From Lucinisca nassula (taxonomy: Eukaryota; Mollusca; Bivalvia; Lucinida; Lucinidae), in NCBI GenBank assembly GCA_963580285.1, contig OY757013.1, positions 151,703,900-151,767,899 of the forward strand: DNA of 64,000 bases, written 5' to 3'. Shown piece after piece: positions 1 to 10,019 of this stretch. The notes beneath the pieces were generated by a model. That model ran no database searches. It had not been told where the DNA came from and was given only the letters and a program-made list of their open reading frames with translations. Position 1 is the first letter of the stretch. Each line of letters begins with the position of its first letter. Both the position numbers and the translations under genes were made by a program.

Positions 1-71
1 ACAGTGTTTGTAAAGGTAGGGGTTGTTGTGTTCAACAGGATAAGGTTTAATAAATTATGTGTACCTTTCAG

Positions 72-144
72 GTGTCCCCAAGATTTTTACATGGAAACAG
101 CACCAGTCATACTTGGCCATTCAGTGCAATTGCAGAATTAATAG
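72..144 (+). CDS. MORC3: MORC-family ATPase, exon a (N-terminal GHKL start)
   Basis: An internal exon flanked by CTTTCAG and G/GTAAGC. The frame reads [20 protein letters not shown] then AELI, the strongly conserved start of the MORC GHKL ATPase domain ([25 protein letters not shown] in the family). It ends after the first base of a codon; joining it to 8825 restores the Asp of ELID. The ELIDNA motif is the N-box, whose Glu activates water and whose Asn binds Mg2+ in GHKL ATPases. MORC proteins are nuclear ATP-dependent clamps that bind and compact chromatin; MORC3/4 also read H3K4me3 through a CW finger. The initiator Met and first 10-15 residues are not here, so at least one exon lies upstream of the window. 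Family assignment is firm; MORC3 versus MORC4 is not settled. Confidence 0.93.
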
Positions 145-911
145 GTAAGCTGCAAGGTTGAAGTTTGTTTGTCTGTAGTTTAATGGCCTAGTCAACACAA
201 TTTAGTCATATTGAGCTGGTCAGTTTACCGTATCACACATTTCCTTGGCAGGCTTACACATAAGTGGTTTACGGCGCCCGCCCATTGGGGCTTGAAGAAA
301 TAGATGGGCTGCATGATGCTTCCACACAGAGCTGAAACCGACCGCACACGAGTACTGGTAAACTGCTTACAGGAGCTAAGCTTGCCAAGGCAATGCGGTG
401 GGAGTCGACCCGTCCATGCTTATAAACCCTATTGGTTTCATTGGGCGACAGGGCTTGAGATGTCATTTCATCTCAATATCGAGTAAAAGTCCCACAAAAT
501 TGGAAGCAATGTCCCCCAAATGACCTATACAGTGTTGGCGGTGATGGTAAACTTTAACTAAAAAAAAAACACAAACATTAGTGGTTTACTAGTACAGGGC
601 ACATTCTTTTACCAGAGGCTTGACAAGCTGCCCTTTTTGAGAGAAGCAGCATCAAAAAGATTTCATAATCAGTCTCACCTACCAGACAAGTATCAAACCC
701 ATGACCTGATAATCAGGCAGACACTCATCTGGCAGAGCTTCCAAGGCCAAGGTGAACCCTGGACTTACCATCAGGGGAGACAATTCTGTCAGTATTCACC
801 AGAGCCTTTGCCTCACTTGAGTGAGCTTGTAGTATGACAAGGTTCAGTTGTTGTCATCTGTCAACATTTTCAACATCTGCCATAATGATATATGGTAAAA
901 ACTGTTATCAG
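145..911. repeat. Intron DNA: old repeat split by a SINE
   Basis: The stretch around 170-272 and 580-640 (CAGTTTACCGTATCACACAT, then AGTACAGGGCACATTCTTTTACCAGA) resembles parts of 34134-34265 and 36390-36490, so it is an older interspersed repeat later split by the SINE at 273-579. Bases 640-911 show nothing I recognise; the small frames there look like chance. Confidence 0.45.
273..579 (+). mobile_element. SINE-like retroposon, family S1, copy 1
   Basis: About 300 bases from CGCCCGCCCATTGGGGCTTG to an A-rich end, bracketed by a 10-base target duplication AGTGGTTTAC at 263-272 and 580-589. Family S1 (five copies here) shares internal blocks GGGCTGCATGATGCTTCCAC, GGTTTCATTGGGCGACAGGG and CATTTCATCTCAAT. 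This copy has lost the usual end and stops in an A run. I cannot see convincing pol III boxes, so the class is judged from size, orientation, A-rich tail and target duplication. Confidence 0.7.
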
Positions 912-1125
912 TTAACCTTTAACCTGCTGAATATTCAATTAAGCCACACTCATTTCTGCCTTTGAACCAATCAGATTACTTGATGCAGCTTATTTCTACA
1001 TATTCATAAACTGAATGTCAAACTGTGTAGATCCTGATCAGATGGCTTCTTCAGAAGCCATCTGATCTGGATCTACACTGTTTGCAAAGATAGGGCTTGT
1101 CGCCTACAGCAGGGTAAAGGTTAAA
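912..1125. mobile_element. Palindromic MITE, family A, copy 1
   Basis: Runs from TTAACCTTTAACCTGCTGAA to AGCAGGGTAAAGGTTAAA, so its tips are inverted repeats. The outer arm includes CCAATCAGATTACTTGATGC. The hairpin core has arms GTGTAGATCCTGATCAGATGG and centre CTTCTTCAGAAG. No coding capacity. Confidence 0.7.
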
Positions 1126-3560
1126 TCCCCTTTTCAGAAACCAAATAACCACTGACCTTCAAACTTGATATGCAGCTTGGTTTCCCGCCAAGTTCAGTCA
1201 ACTGCTGGTCCTTGGTTGACCTTGACCTGTTTTATGTTAAGGTCAAAATGATCTTTTGTATGGAAAAAAGGCTTATTTTTCTGATTTTGTTGTAGCCTGT
1301 GACAACTAGGGGTGTAACGATGCATCGATAGTTCGATGCATCGCGATAGGGACTGCCTCGATAGCAATGCATCGATAGTACTTTGGACTATCGATAGCTA
1401 TCGCCAATAGTTCACTCAACTATCGATAGTTTCGATTGTTTTTGTTTTTTTCTTGAATATACTTTGAAAATATACCTGTACTGTTGTGTAGTTACGCAAG
1501 TATTTTTGCTTAGGATATCCATTCAGCTGTAATCAGGACAGACTGATAAGCCTTCACATATGTGCATGATAATCTGAGTCTTCGCTGGTCGCACATGTGT
1601 ATCATAGTTTTTTGCCGTGTGGTGAATTTCTCGCGGCGATGAATTTCCCGCCGTCATTTTTGCACCTGCAGTTGAGGCAGTCAGAAATTTTCCCGCGTTT
1701 TTCAATAACAAAACGTTAATGATAGTTTGATCACGCGTTTGTTGCATGCAACTTTTTGAAAACATGACAGTGAAACCTGTGCGACATGTGAAGGCTCAGA
1801 TCAGCCTGCGCAGTCATATATAAATGTTTGCTGTTTGTATTATCCTTGCGTAGCATAACTTCTGGGACAAACGCCATTTCCCTGTTCAATTTCGAAGACA
1901 TTTGCAAGCTGCACAAGCTGATCTTTTGTATGAAGAAATGTTTGTTTTTGCTGTGTGCTGACTCATTCATATAGGTAAATAAATGCGTAATAAATGACGG
2001 TATAATGCAGTTTAACTTGTTGTATATGTGACTCTTTTTGCGCATAAGGACCAGACTATTAAACCGCACTTTTGTGGTCTCATTAGAAATGCATTTCTCG
2101 AAAAATGCACAGAATGTGCATGCGAGTACATGATAGACTCAGATAAATCGGCAAGTATTCACAAATGCATCAATGATGATGTCATCAGTCGGCTGGCCGG
2201 ACCGATTGGGAATGAATTCTTGGGGGAATATTTAAGCAGACAAAGTTTTATTTTCCTGTCGTCATCCTGTAGGGGAAAAAAACGTGCAACTCGAGGCCTT
2301 AGGTCTCTGTCTATCAAGTACTTTCTTAAGGTGATTCTGGACGTTTTGATGGTGGACACTCGACAGCCTGGGACAAATTGGCGTTTTTATTTTTCGTGGG
2401 TCTTTCTGATTTTATTTTTGGTTGTCTTTGTATTATAATAGAGGGATATTCCAGAAAAAATAACATGTCAAAACGGCCAAATTTCATTACATGAAAACTT
2501 TGTTTTATTATTGCTGCTTGTCTTAGCTGTCTTGTGTGCAAGGACTAAATGTCCACAGAGACAGAGAGACTAGGTCGAGCCCTGTACATATTGCTTAATG
2601 AAAAAACCGACTTGATAATTGCTTTACTTCTATTTTGATAGTCTAGCTTTTGATGCTAACTTCAAATAAAAAATATGTAAGTTCACGTTTTAATGCAGTT
2701 TGTTAGATTCATGTCGCCCTTAAAGAGGTGCTAAAATAGCGTGCTGTGATTACGTAATACTATGTAATAATCGGTTTACCTAATTAACTGAATCCAGAGA
2801 TTAATTTAACACAGGCGGCAAACATCAAACAATCAAAGAACGATCAGCATGTGTCAGTTTCCACAAGCAGAAAATCTCAAACACTGCAAAGGTATTAAAG
2901 CTATGATAACCATCACTTACAGGCATATATACTGGAAGCAGCAAACTATTTTTAGGCGGTGGTGGGGATATATATAAAGAGCCTCACCCCATGATGTTTT
3001 TTCTGGAATAGCCCCGAGGGAATGAATGCTGATATTGAAACACACAATAAACATACAATTTTAGGCCATTGGAATTTTCCTAACTCGTTCTGTCACTCTT
3101 AGCCATTTTATGTGAGTGATATAACATCTATGAATCATTTATAAGTGTACCCGATAGTATCACGATAGTATCGTGATAGTATGCCACGATATTGATAGTA
3201 TCGTGATAGTAGTTTCCACGATAGCAATACTATCACGATAGTCAAAATTGGCATCGATAGTCAGCCCTAGTGACAACACAGTTGACATATGCAATGACTG
3301 CCAGTCAGCTTAATGAACTTTTCCAAATATCAATGGTCAAGGTCATTTATTGACCTTTATCCTGGTTGTCAGAGATTCATTATTATTAATTTCTCCTCTG
3401 AAATTGCTGGGATGACTGAAAGCAAATGACATGTGGATCCTCTGTGGGGTGGGAGAAAGAAAGCTGGGTCAAATTCTGGATGACACTTACTTCATTTGGT
3501 ATATACCCTTCTCCTCCCTGTGGAGCCTCCAGCAGCATGGAAAACATATACAATAAAATT
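1126..3560. repeat. Remnant of a GACCTTGACC-type array (R7) split by a hAT
   Basis: Bases 1140-1306 and 3278-3480 carry the degenerate motif GGTTGACCTTGACCTGTTTT ... AAGGTCAAAATGATC, also seen at 4860-5050 and 7440-7760. The hAT at 1307-3269 sits in the middle. Too decayed to give a unit length. Confidence 0.45.
1307..3269. mobile_element. Non-autonomous hAT DNA transposon, 1963 bp
   Basis: Flanked by a perfect 8-base target duplication GTGACAAC (1299-1306 and 3270-3277), the hAT hallmark. Tips are TAGGGGTG on the left and the complement of TAGGGCTGAC on the right. Both ends are packed with subterminal copies of ATCGATAG or ATCGTGATAG (1320-1435 and 3150-3260), as hAT transposases require. 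The largest internal frame (2028-2438, 136 codons) shows no hAT dimerisation or catalytic motif, so I treat the element as non-autonomous. Confidence 0.75.
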
Positions 3561-3561
3561 C

Positions 3562-3625
3562 CTATATTAAGACCACTTTTGGGACTGTTCAAAAGTGGTC
3601 TTTAAGACCACTTTTGAACAATTCC
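3562..3625. repeat. Hairpin of AAGACCACTTTTG
   Basis: TTAAGACCACTTTTGGGACTG is followed by its inverted copy CAAAAGTGGTCTTTAAGACCA and a further direct copy. It is the left part of an element whose right part (GGTGGTCTTAATAGCGGAATT) lies at 3730-3750 and again at 3982-4000. Confidence 0.5.
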
Positions 3626-3759
3626 AAAGGTTGTCTCTTATTTGGAGATGCTGGGTGTAGAAAACACAAAGAAAGAATAACTGAAACCTTCTCAGTAAGC
3701 TTTTAAAAACAGATTTAGTCTTTATTTTAGGTGGTCTTAATAGCGGAATTTTTCTGTAT

Positions 3760-3953
3760 ACCCTTGTTCTGCTGAGCCCGGATATGCCTTTTCTTTGAAA
3801 CAATGTAGATCCAGATCAGATGGCCATCTGATCAGGATCTACATTGTTTGTCATTCAGATTGTTAATTTGCTGCAATAATTTGCATCAAGTAATCTGATT
3901 GGTTGATAATCAGCAGTGGGTGTGGCAGATTAAAATATTCAGCAGGACAAGGG
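3760..3953. mobile_element. Palindromic MITE, family A, copy 2, in a 57-base duplication
   Basis: CCCTTGTTCTGCTGAGCCCGG to CAGCAGGACAAGGG, with a shortened core (arms ATGTAGATCCAGATCAGATGG, no spacer). Bases 3703-3759 and 3954-4010 are direct copies differing at one visible base, so the element is flanked by a much longer duplication than transposition normally makes. Confidence 0.7.
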
Positions 3954-4010
3954 TTAAAAACAGATTTAGTCTTTATTTTAGGTGGTCTTAATAGCAGAAT
4001 TTTTCTGTAT

Positions 4011-4237
4011 GTTAATAAACATTGGTTTACTTTGTCATGCACACTGTTCCAACTCAAAACATAGTTTGATACTATGAAACAATTATGCTAAATTACTATT
4101 ACCATAATTGCAATCCTAAACACAGATAGTCAGTAATGATAAGTCATTATTTCAAGTCAAGGTTATTTGTCTTACCACTGTGTATTACCACTGTGTATTG
4201 TGTGGGATACAGAAACAAATAGTCAAATGACTTCCTT
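4011..4237. other. Unannotated AT-rich intron segment
   Basis: No gene, hairpin or recognised repeat seen, apart from a short local doubling of ACCACTGTGTATT near 4174-4200. Confidence 0.4.
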
Positions 4238-4450
4238 TTAACCCTTATCTTGCTGTTCACGACAACCCCTATCTTTGGAAACAGTGTAGATCCAGATCAG
4301 ATGGCTTCTGAAGAAGCCATCTGATCAGGATCTACACTGTTTGACATTCAGTTTATGAATTTGTAGGAATAAATTGCATCAAGTAATCTGATTGGTTCAA
4401 AATCAGAAATGGATGTGGCTAAATTGAATATTCAGCAAGAGAAGGGTTAA
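4238..4450. mobile_element. Palindromic MITE, family A, copy 3
   Basis: TTAACCCTTATCTTGCTGTT to CAGCAAGAGAAGGGTTAA. Full core: GTGTAGATCCAGATCAGATGG, centre CTTCTGAAGAAG, then the complementary arm. Near twin of the copies at 43705 and 44601. Confidence 0.75.
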
Positions 4451-4497
4451 ATCCCATTTGTATTGATACATTGCTTGTAATCTCTTTAGTTAGTTTG

Positions 4498-4794
4498 TTT
4501 GTTTGATTTGAGGTTTAACGTCCCCGTCAACACAGTATAGGTCCTTTTGGAGAAATTGCTTCCAATCTTGTGGGATTTTTAACCGACATTAAGATGAACT
4601 GACATCTCAAGCCCTGCCGCCCAATGAAACCAATAGGGTTTATAAGCATGGCCGGACCAACTTGCACTGCTTTGCCTGGGCAGCTTTAGATCCTCTAAGC
4701 GTTTAACCAATACTCGTGTGCGGTCGGTTTCAGCTCTGCGTGGAAGCATCATGCAGCCCATCTATTTCGTCAAGCCCCGATGGGCCGGGGCCGA
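4498..4794 (-). mobile_element. SINE-like retroposon, family S1, reversed copy
   Basis: Reads on the minus strand from CCGGCCCATCGGGGCTTG to the characteristic tail GACGTTAAACCTCAAATCAA followed by ACAAAC repeats. A perfect 13-base target duplication TTGTAATCTCTTT lies at 4485-4497 and 4795-4807. One of the best preserved copies, and it defines the family's ends. Confidence 0.8.
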
Positions 4795-4807
4795 TTGTAA
4801 TCTCTTT

Positions 4808-5150
4808 GCATGTTATATATGTAGTGATGCAAATAAAATATAGTTTAAACCAAACTGACATATTACCAAGATGGCCACCGTACCCAAAACACTTTCAAAA
4901 CCTTCTCTGGAACAAGATTGCAGATCACCTTGAAACTTGGTATGCAGCATTGGGGGCTTAGCACATAATAGTTTGCTCAAATGATGACCTATATTAGACC
5001 AAGGTCAGAACTGATCATATAAGCTTTTGTATGAAATAAAAAGCCAAACAGCTAGTTTCCAACCCATCATTTTAATGACAAACAGATAAGAACCTGATCT
5101 TCTTAAGCAGCTGTAGCTGTCTGATCTGGTTTTATGCTCTTTGCAAAGAT
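4808..5150. repeat. R7-like repeat remnant
   Basis: Contains AAGATGGCCACCGTACCCAA and GATCACCTTGAAACTTGGTATGCAGCATTGG blocks that recur in 7430-7500. No coding frame. Confidence 0.4.
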
Positions 5151-5370
5151 TAACCCATTTAGTACCAGAAACCCCAAAACGGGTACACTGGCAAACTGTG
5201 CAGGCCCAGATCAGACGCCACAGAATGCGTCATCTGATCAGGGCCTTCACTATTTGCAAAAAGTTCACAGCCATTTTCCAAATCAATTTTTTGCTCATGC
5301 TAATTTGTGGTGGTTTTCTTTTTATGTTTAAAAGATAGGTTTTGGGTACTGGTTCTATCAAGTACGGTGA
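5151..5370. mobile_element. Palindromic MITE, family C, copy 1
   Basis: Left arm TTAACCCATTTAGTACCAGA, then AACGGGTACACTGGCAAACTG and a core with centre GCCACAGAATGCGTC (one arm mutated). The right end GGTACTGGTTCTATCAAGTAC is eroded. The reversed, better preserved copy is at 7129-7357. Confidence 0.6.
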
Positions 5371-5553
5371 AGTACCCACAATATAAGTCGTTGAACACAA
5401 ATACGTAAATAATGAATACCCATGTAAAGCCCAGTTCTCTTCATATAATTTGGGGTTTACAGGGATGTTCATTACATAGACTTTTTAATGTGATGGATAG
5501 GGCTTCAGATAAGAATTTAACACAAAAAAGCACATTATGTCTCTCTGGAGCTC
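5371..5553. repeat. Half copy of MITE family E
   Basis: GAATACCCATGTAAAGCCCAG, then TTCTCTTCATATAATTTGGGG and GTTCATTACATAGACTT resemble the right halves of the elements before exons c and f. The left half is missing. Confidence 0.45.
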
Positions 5554-5741
5554 TTAACCCTTGTCCTGCTGAACCCGGATATGCCTTTTCTTTGAAACAA
5601 TGTAGATCCAGATCAGATGGCTTCAGGATCTTCATTGTTTGTCATTCAGGTTGTGAATTTATTGTAATAATTTGCATCAAGTAATCTGATAGGTTGATAA
5701 TAGGTAGTGAGTGTGGCATATATGAATATCAGCAGGACAAC
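5554..5741. mobile_element. Palindromic MITE, family A, copy 4 (arm deleted)
   Basis: TTAACCCTTGTCCTGCTGAA to CAGCAGGACAA. The core has lost most of one stem arm: AGATGGCTT runs straight into CAGGATCTTCATTG. The last bases are replaced by the S1 SINE start. Confidence 0.65.
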
Positions 5742-6014
5742 GGCCCCCGCCCATAGGGGCTTGAAGAAATATATGGGCTGCATGATGCTTCCATGCAGAG
5801 CTGAATCCGGCCCGCACACTAGTACTGGTAAACCGCTTAGAGGATCTAAGCCTGTCCAGGAACCGCGATGGGAGGCGGACCGTCCATGCTAATAAACCCT
5901 ATTGGTTTCATTGGGCGACAAGGCTTGAGATGTCATTTCATCTCAGTGTCTGGTAAAAGTCCCAAAAATTGGAAGCAATGTCTCCAAAATGACCTTTACA
6001 GTGTTGACGGGGAC
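5742..6014 (+). mobile_element. SINE-like retroposon, family S1, copy 3
   Basis: CCCCCGCCCATAGGGGCTTG to TGACGGGGACGTACAC; the tail beyond GACGT is missing. It lies between two half family A elements of opposite orientation and no target duplication is visible, so recombination rather than simple insertion probably shaped the junction. Confidence 0.65.
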
Positions 6015-6172
6015 GTACACCCATTTCTGTCTATCAACCAACTTGATGTAATTTATTGCTACAAATTAATAAACTGAATGCCAAACAGTGTAGATCCTGA
6101 TCAGATGGCTTCTCTGGATCTACACTGTTTGCAAAGATAGGGGGTTGTCATGAACAGCAAGATAAGGGTTAA
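6015..6172. mobile_element. Palindromic MITE, family A, partial
   Basis: Starts inside the left arm (CATTTCTGTCTATCAACCAA) and ends CAGCAAGATAAGGGTTAA. Core shortened to AGATGGCTTCTCTGGATCTAC. Confidence 0.65.
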
Positions 6173-6193
6173 CTTTATTTAACCAACACCATG

Positions 6194-6413
6194 TCAACCC
6201 TTGTCCTGCTGAGCCCGGATATGCCTTATTTTTCAAACAATTAAGATCCAGATCAGATGGCTTCTGAAGAAGCCATCTGATCTGGATCTTCATTGTTTGT
6301 CATTCAGATTGTGAATTTGTTGCAATAATTTGCATCAAGTAATCTGTTTGGTTGTTAATCAGTAGTGGGTGTGGCATACATGTATTTAAATATTCAGCAG
6401 AACAAGGGTTAAA
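6194..6413. mobile_element. Palindromic MITE, family A, copy 5
   Basis: TCAACCCTTGTCCTGCTGAG to CAGCAGAACAAGGGTTAAA with full core, centre CTTCTGAAGAAG. Confidence 0.7.
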
Positions 6414-6434
6414 TTTCCCATGCAATTTAAACTA

Positions 6435-6612
6435 CAGTCCAACCTGTATTAAGCAAGCACCTATGGGATAACCAAAAAGTGCTTGTTTAACACAGGTGCT
6501 TGCTTAGCACAGGTGAATTTGAATACATTTTCCTCTTTCAGGAACTGAAAGCCTGCTTGCTTAAGACAGGTTGCTTGCTTAATAGAGGTGGCCACTAGGA
6601 CAGGTTTTACTG
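6435..6612. mobile_element. pogo/Tigger-type MITE, 178 bp
   Basis: Tips CAGTCCAACCTGT and the complement of CAGTAAAACCTGT, flanked by TA on both sides (6433-6434, 6613-6614). Internal AAGCAAGCACC / GGTGCTTGCTTA repeats make it largely self-complementary. CAGT tips plus TA target sites are typical of the pogo/Tigger branch of Tc1-mariner. Confidence 0.65.
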
Positions 6613-6614
6613 TA

Positions 6615-7128
6615 TAGGAAAGTTAAGCCCTGCCTAGGACCCGCCTACCACATCGGTCTTCTAGATAAAGTTATTGAAAATAACCACTTAATGACTTCAA
6701 AGGAAATAAAGTAGGCCATGATACAAAGCCTAATTGGTTCCTTATCAACAGTTGAGTATATGCTTTATCAGGGTTGGGTTAGAAAATAATGATTATTTAT
6801 TACTTTGTTTTCAGGTATTTTTGACATTTTATGAACATTTCCAGACAGCTGAATTCTAATAAATAAGTCAAGTTCTGGGTAAAATGTATTTAGTCACCAT
6901 TTGACTTCATTTTTGGTGCTAAATTTAGGAATGTGGTGATTGTTTCATTGGCCACATGTGGTTGCAGGATAGCAGTATGGAAGCAGAACATAAGAATAGA
7001 GTCAGCTATGAGAGAGAGTTGAACAGTTGAGAAGAGGTGCATGGAGTGAGTTAGCTGAATGGAATTTAATTCCAGTGGTCAAGGTCTTTGACGGGATGGT
7101 TCAGATTCACTATTGTAATCTTATCCAC
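6615..7128. other. Unannotated intron segment
   Basis: Contains no frame, hairpin or repeat I recognise. Possibly unique intron sequence. Confidence 0.35.
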
Positions 7129-7357
7129 TTAACCCTTATAGTACCAAATGGAATCTTCTTCCTTATATATAGCAGGAGTCCATTTGAAGATTTAAGGGTG
7201 TCAGGTTGTGTTTTCTTCAAAATTTGTTTGGAAAATGGCTAAACTTTTTGCAAACAGTGAATGCCCTGATCAGAAGCCGCGTTCTGCGGCGTCTGATCTG
7301 GGCCTGCACTGTTTGCCAGGGTACCCGTTTTAGGTTTTCTGATAATAAATGGGTTAA
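7129..7357. mobile_element. Palindromic MITE, family C, reversed copy
   Basis: TTAACCCTTATAGTACCAAA to GATAATAAATGGGTTAAA. Core centre GCCGCGTTCTGCGGC, arms GATCAGA and GGCCTGCACTGTTTGCC. Complement of the layout at 5151 and 33447. Confidence 0.7.
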
Positions 7358-7389
7358 ACTGCTATGCTGACAGAAACCAAATTATAGGA

Positions 7390-8049
7390 TAAGGCAATAA
7401 AAACTTATTTATAGAATTGGAGTCACATAACAAAGATGCCTGCCATGTCCTTTTTTGAAAATCCAAATGGCAGATGATCTTGAAACTTGGTAGCATTGGA
7501 GTCATCGGGGTCAGGACCAAGTTTATTCAAATGGTGACCTTGGTTGACCATAACCTATTTTACAGCAAGGTCAACTTTGATCACTTAAAATTTTGCATGT
7601 GAAAGAGGCAAAGCAGTTTCTTATTCTGTTGCAGCTGGTGGCATTGATAGTCCTAGCAAGTTTTCTCAGATGTTGACCTTTGGTTTACCTTGCATTATAT
7701 TATGTCAAGGTCGAATAGGGTCACTTGAGCATTTTTTAATGGGGAAAAGGATTTGTCTGATTCTCTTGTCCCCTATGGCATCAGAATTAATATTTGCCGA
7801 CAGCTAAATGGAAGTTGATAATTATGGCCAAAATGGCTACCATGCCCAAGTATGGTAAAAAGAACTAGAAACTCTTCATTTCAGGAACTGAAAGGCCAGA
7901 GATTTTTCAAGCCACCTTGGTTTGTTAAAAAACATGGCTGCCAGGGGCTGGGCAAGTCCTTGGTTTGTTGAAAAACTTGGCTGCCAGGGGCTGGGCAAGT
8001 TTTTCACACTTTACCTCTGGTGAGCATAGTGGCCCATGGGCCTCTTGTT
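7390..8049 (+). repeat. Hairpin-capped tandem array R7 (decayed)
   Basis: Two or three decayed units with GGTGACCTTGGTTGACC, then a 61-base direct doubling of the CTTGGTTTGTT...GGGCTGGGCAAGT segment at 7916-8002. The 3' end GGTGAGCATAGTGGCCCATG GGCCTCTTGTT is the cap also seen in array R6 at 41550. Confidence 0.5.
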
Positions 8050-8458
8050 TCATAAGAAAAATGTTGCCTGCTTAACTTGTGATTGCCTCTTTAACCGATT
8101 GTATACTGATGGACTGTTCCATTGCTACATGTTGACAAGTCCATTTGTCAGTTAAGGCCTTTTTTTTTTGTTTTTATTCTATTTTTGATGAAAAATTCTG
8201 TTAGCAAATAGTGCAGGCCCTGATCAGACGCCGCATTGTGGGGCGTTTGATCTGGGCCTGCACTGTTTGCCAAGATACCCTTTTAGAGGTTTCTCTGCAT
8301 GCATTGGATTAAGGGTTACGTCATTATCCCCCTTTATCCTACCATAGCTCTTGATCTGGAGGAGTAATGTTAAATTTTTTTTTTATTTTCCCACAAAAAC
8401 ATTAGTTGTTACTTGGTGGAATTAATTACTATTTCCCCCCCCCACCCCCTTCCAACCA
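8050..8458. mobile_element. Decayed palindromic MITE (family B like), reversed
   Basis: GACAAGTCCATTTGTC and ATTTTTGATGAAAAATTCTG, then the core GTGCAGGCCCTGATCAGACG / centre GCCGCATTGTGGGGC, and TTTTAGAGGTTTCTCTGCATG. One arm mutated. The rest is low-complexity DNA with runs of T and C. Confidence 0.5.
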
Positions 8459-8800
8459 TTGAGTACAGGACATATTGTTTTTGGTGTGGATCACATTTTT
8501 GTTGGCATTGCCATAGCCTATTTGAAGCACAATATCTCCTGATCCTATGGATGGATAAGGTCAAGGTCATCAAAATCTAATCAAATCTTTGGTAGGTTGC
8601 AATGATATATTGTACCAAGTTTGACCAAATTTCGTCAATTCTTTTATAAGACAGGATGTTGACAAGGCAAACTTGGCAGTGTTTTGGGTCCTATGTCATT
8701 GAAAATAATGTCAAGCTCACCAAAATCAAATCTTTGATAGGTTGCAGTCATACATGTATATTGTGTCAAGTTTGACCAAATTTCGTCTATGCGTTCATGA
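8459..8800. repeat. Degenerate two-unit repeat upstream of exon b
   Basis: Two units of about 140 bases: TCAAATCTTTGGTAGGTTGC...TTGTACCAAGTTTGACCAAATTTCGTC near 8580-8640 recurs at 8725-8790. It resembles units of hairpin-capped arrays but neither cap is present. Confidence 0.5.
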
Positions 8801-8824
8801 GATATAGCCTCCTGTATACTACAG

Positions 8825-8957
8825 ATAATGCCTACGATCCTGATGTAAATGCCTCGGAGTTGTGGATAGACAAGAGATTTATCAACAGTACAGACTGTCT
8901 CACATTTGTCGACAATGGAAATGGGATGACTACAGACAAGCTTTACAAGATGTTGAG
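8825..8957 (+). CDS. MORC3: MORC-family ATPase, exon b (N-box and G1 box)
   Basis: Acceptor ACTACAG and donor AG/GTATGT bracket a frame reading (D)[19 protein letters not shown], then [20 protein letters not shown] and [14 protein letters not shown] completes the N-box and DNGNGM is the G1 box (DxGxG) that contacts adenine. It enters in phase 1 and leaves in phase 2: its final AG joins the C at 28520 to give Ser, producing the canonical MLSFG. The intron before it is 8.68 kb and the one after is 19.6 kb, both repeat-filled. A MITE begins only about 37 bases past the donor. No stop or frameshift interrupts the exon, so it looks functional. Confidence 0.93.
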
Positions 8958-8993
8958 GTATGTCACTTATGGAAACAGTAAGTCTGGAAAACA

Positions 8994-9150
8994 GTTAACC
9001 CTTATCTTGCTGAATATTCATTTAAGCCACACCCATTTCTGTCTATCAACCAATCAAATTACTTGATGTAATTTATTGCTACAAATTCATAAACTGAATG
9101 CCAAACAGTGTAGATCCTGATCAGATGGCTTCTTCAGATGGCTTCTTTTT
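8994..9150. mobile_element. Palindromic MITE, family A, truncated, beside exon b
   Basis: TTAACCCTTATCTTGCTGAA to the first core arm, which is then broken (AGATGGCTTCTTCAGATGGCTTC). The right half is lost. Starts about 37 bases past the exon b donor. Confidence 0.65.
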
Positions 9151-9206
9151 TGAAACCTTCATAGAAGCATGAACATATTATAAGGTCAGGAGCAAAGGGC
9201 TTCACT

Positions 9207-9436
9207 TAACCCATTGCATGCGGGGAAACCCCTAAATGGGTACCTTGGCAAACAGTGCAGGCCCAGATCAGATGCCGCAGAACGCGGCATCTGATCAGGG
9301 CCGACACTGTTTGCTAACAGAATTTTCCATCAAAAATTGATTAAAAATGAAAAAAATAGGCCTGACACCCCTTATATGACAAATGGACTTGCCCAACATA
9401 TAGCAATGGAAGAGTCCTCTAGTAACAACGGGTTAA
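9207..9436. mobile_element. Palindromic MITE, family B, copy 1
   Basis: Left tip TTAACCCATTGCATGCGGGG; core GTGCAGGCCCAGATCAGATG, centre GCCGCAGAACGCGGC; then ATGACAAATGGACTTGCCCA and right tip AACAACGGGTTAAA. A long frame from 9337 begins inside it and is not a gene. Confidence 0.7.
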
Positions 9437-9884
9437 ACTTCAATGAGTTGGAGGTTGGGTTGGTTCAGAGGTGCTGTGTAGCTCTCAGGGCTGAAGTGTT
9501 CTACTGTTTTGGCTTTGGCTTTAGTTGGGCGACGATCTGTTGTGTTTACAGCAGCTGCAGGATTGGGGTGGGGGCTGTTTCTTTTTTGTTTCTTTGTGTA
9601 CCTCTGAACCAAAGGTTCCAGCAGAGCTTATATGATGGTAAGCCCCTGTCGTCCATTGTTTGTCAGCCATTTTCATATTTCTTCTCTGAAACCACTGGGC
9701 AAATTTTCATTAGATTTCATATGCAGCTGCCTTACAGTGTAAAGTTTGCAAAAATTATGACCCCAGGTGTCAAAAATACCATAAAAATCGGAAAAATTTG
9801 GATACCTCAAGGACTGTTATTCTCCGAAAGTTATGACAAATTTGTTTCACGAACCTGCAAGGTGTGCTAAAAGTACAGACGGAA
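9437..9884. other. Intron segment without a supported gene
   Basis: Covered by the longest open frame of the window (9337-9870, 177 codons). The frame starts in a MITE, is rich in Cys/Phe, matches no family I know and has no splice partners. Bases 9680-9790 look like a decayed array unit (TTTCATATGCAGCTGCCTTA). Confidence 0.4.
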
Positions 9885-9992
9885 TGGTGAACAGTGTATA
9901 CCCTGATCAGACTGCTCCTAAATCAGACTGCTCCTTTAGGGAGCAGTTTGATCTGGGTCTGCACTGTCTGCTTAGACCTATCTGTCCCAGTA
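9885..9992. repeat. Palindromic core copy, family D
   Basis: ACAGTGTATACCCTGATCAG, a partly doubled centre ACTGCTCCT...AGGGAGCAGT, then GATCTGGGTCTGCACTGTC. Outer sequence TATCTGTCCCAGTACTTAGG is the complement of the flank seen at 29145 and 49415. Confidence 0.6.
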
Positions 9993-10019
9993 CTTAGGAT
10001 ATTTATGGTAGGTCACATA

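Noticed and set aside
2028..2438. 136-codon frame inside the hAT element as a transposase
   Set aside because: No hAT motifs are visible, it ends in a low-complexity hydrophobic tail, and it overlaps frames on the other strand. Treated as chance.
9337..9870. Longest open frame in the window (177 codons)
   Set aside because: It starts inside a family B MITE, lacks a recognisable domain, lies in a MORC intron and has no coding signature beyond length.
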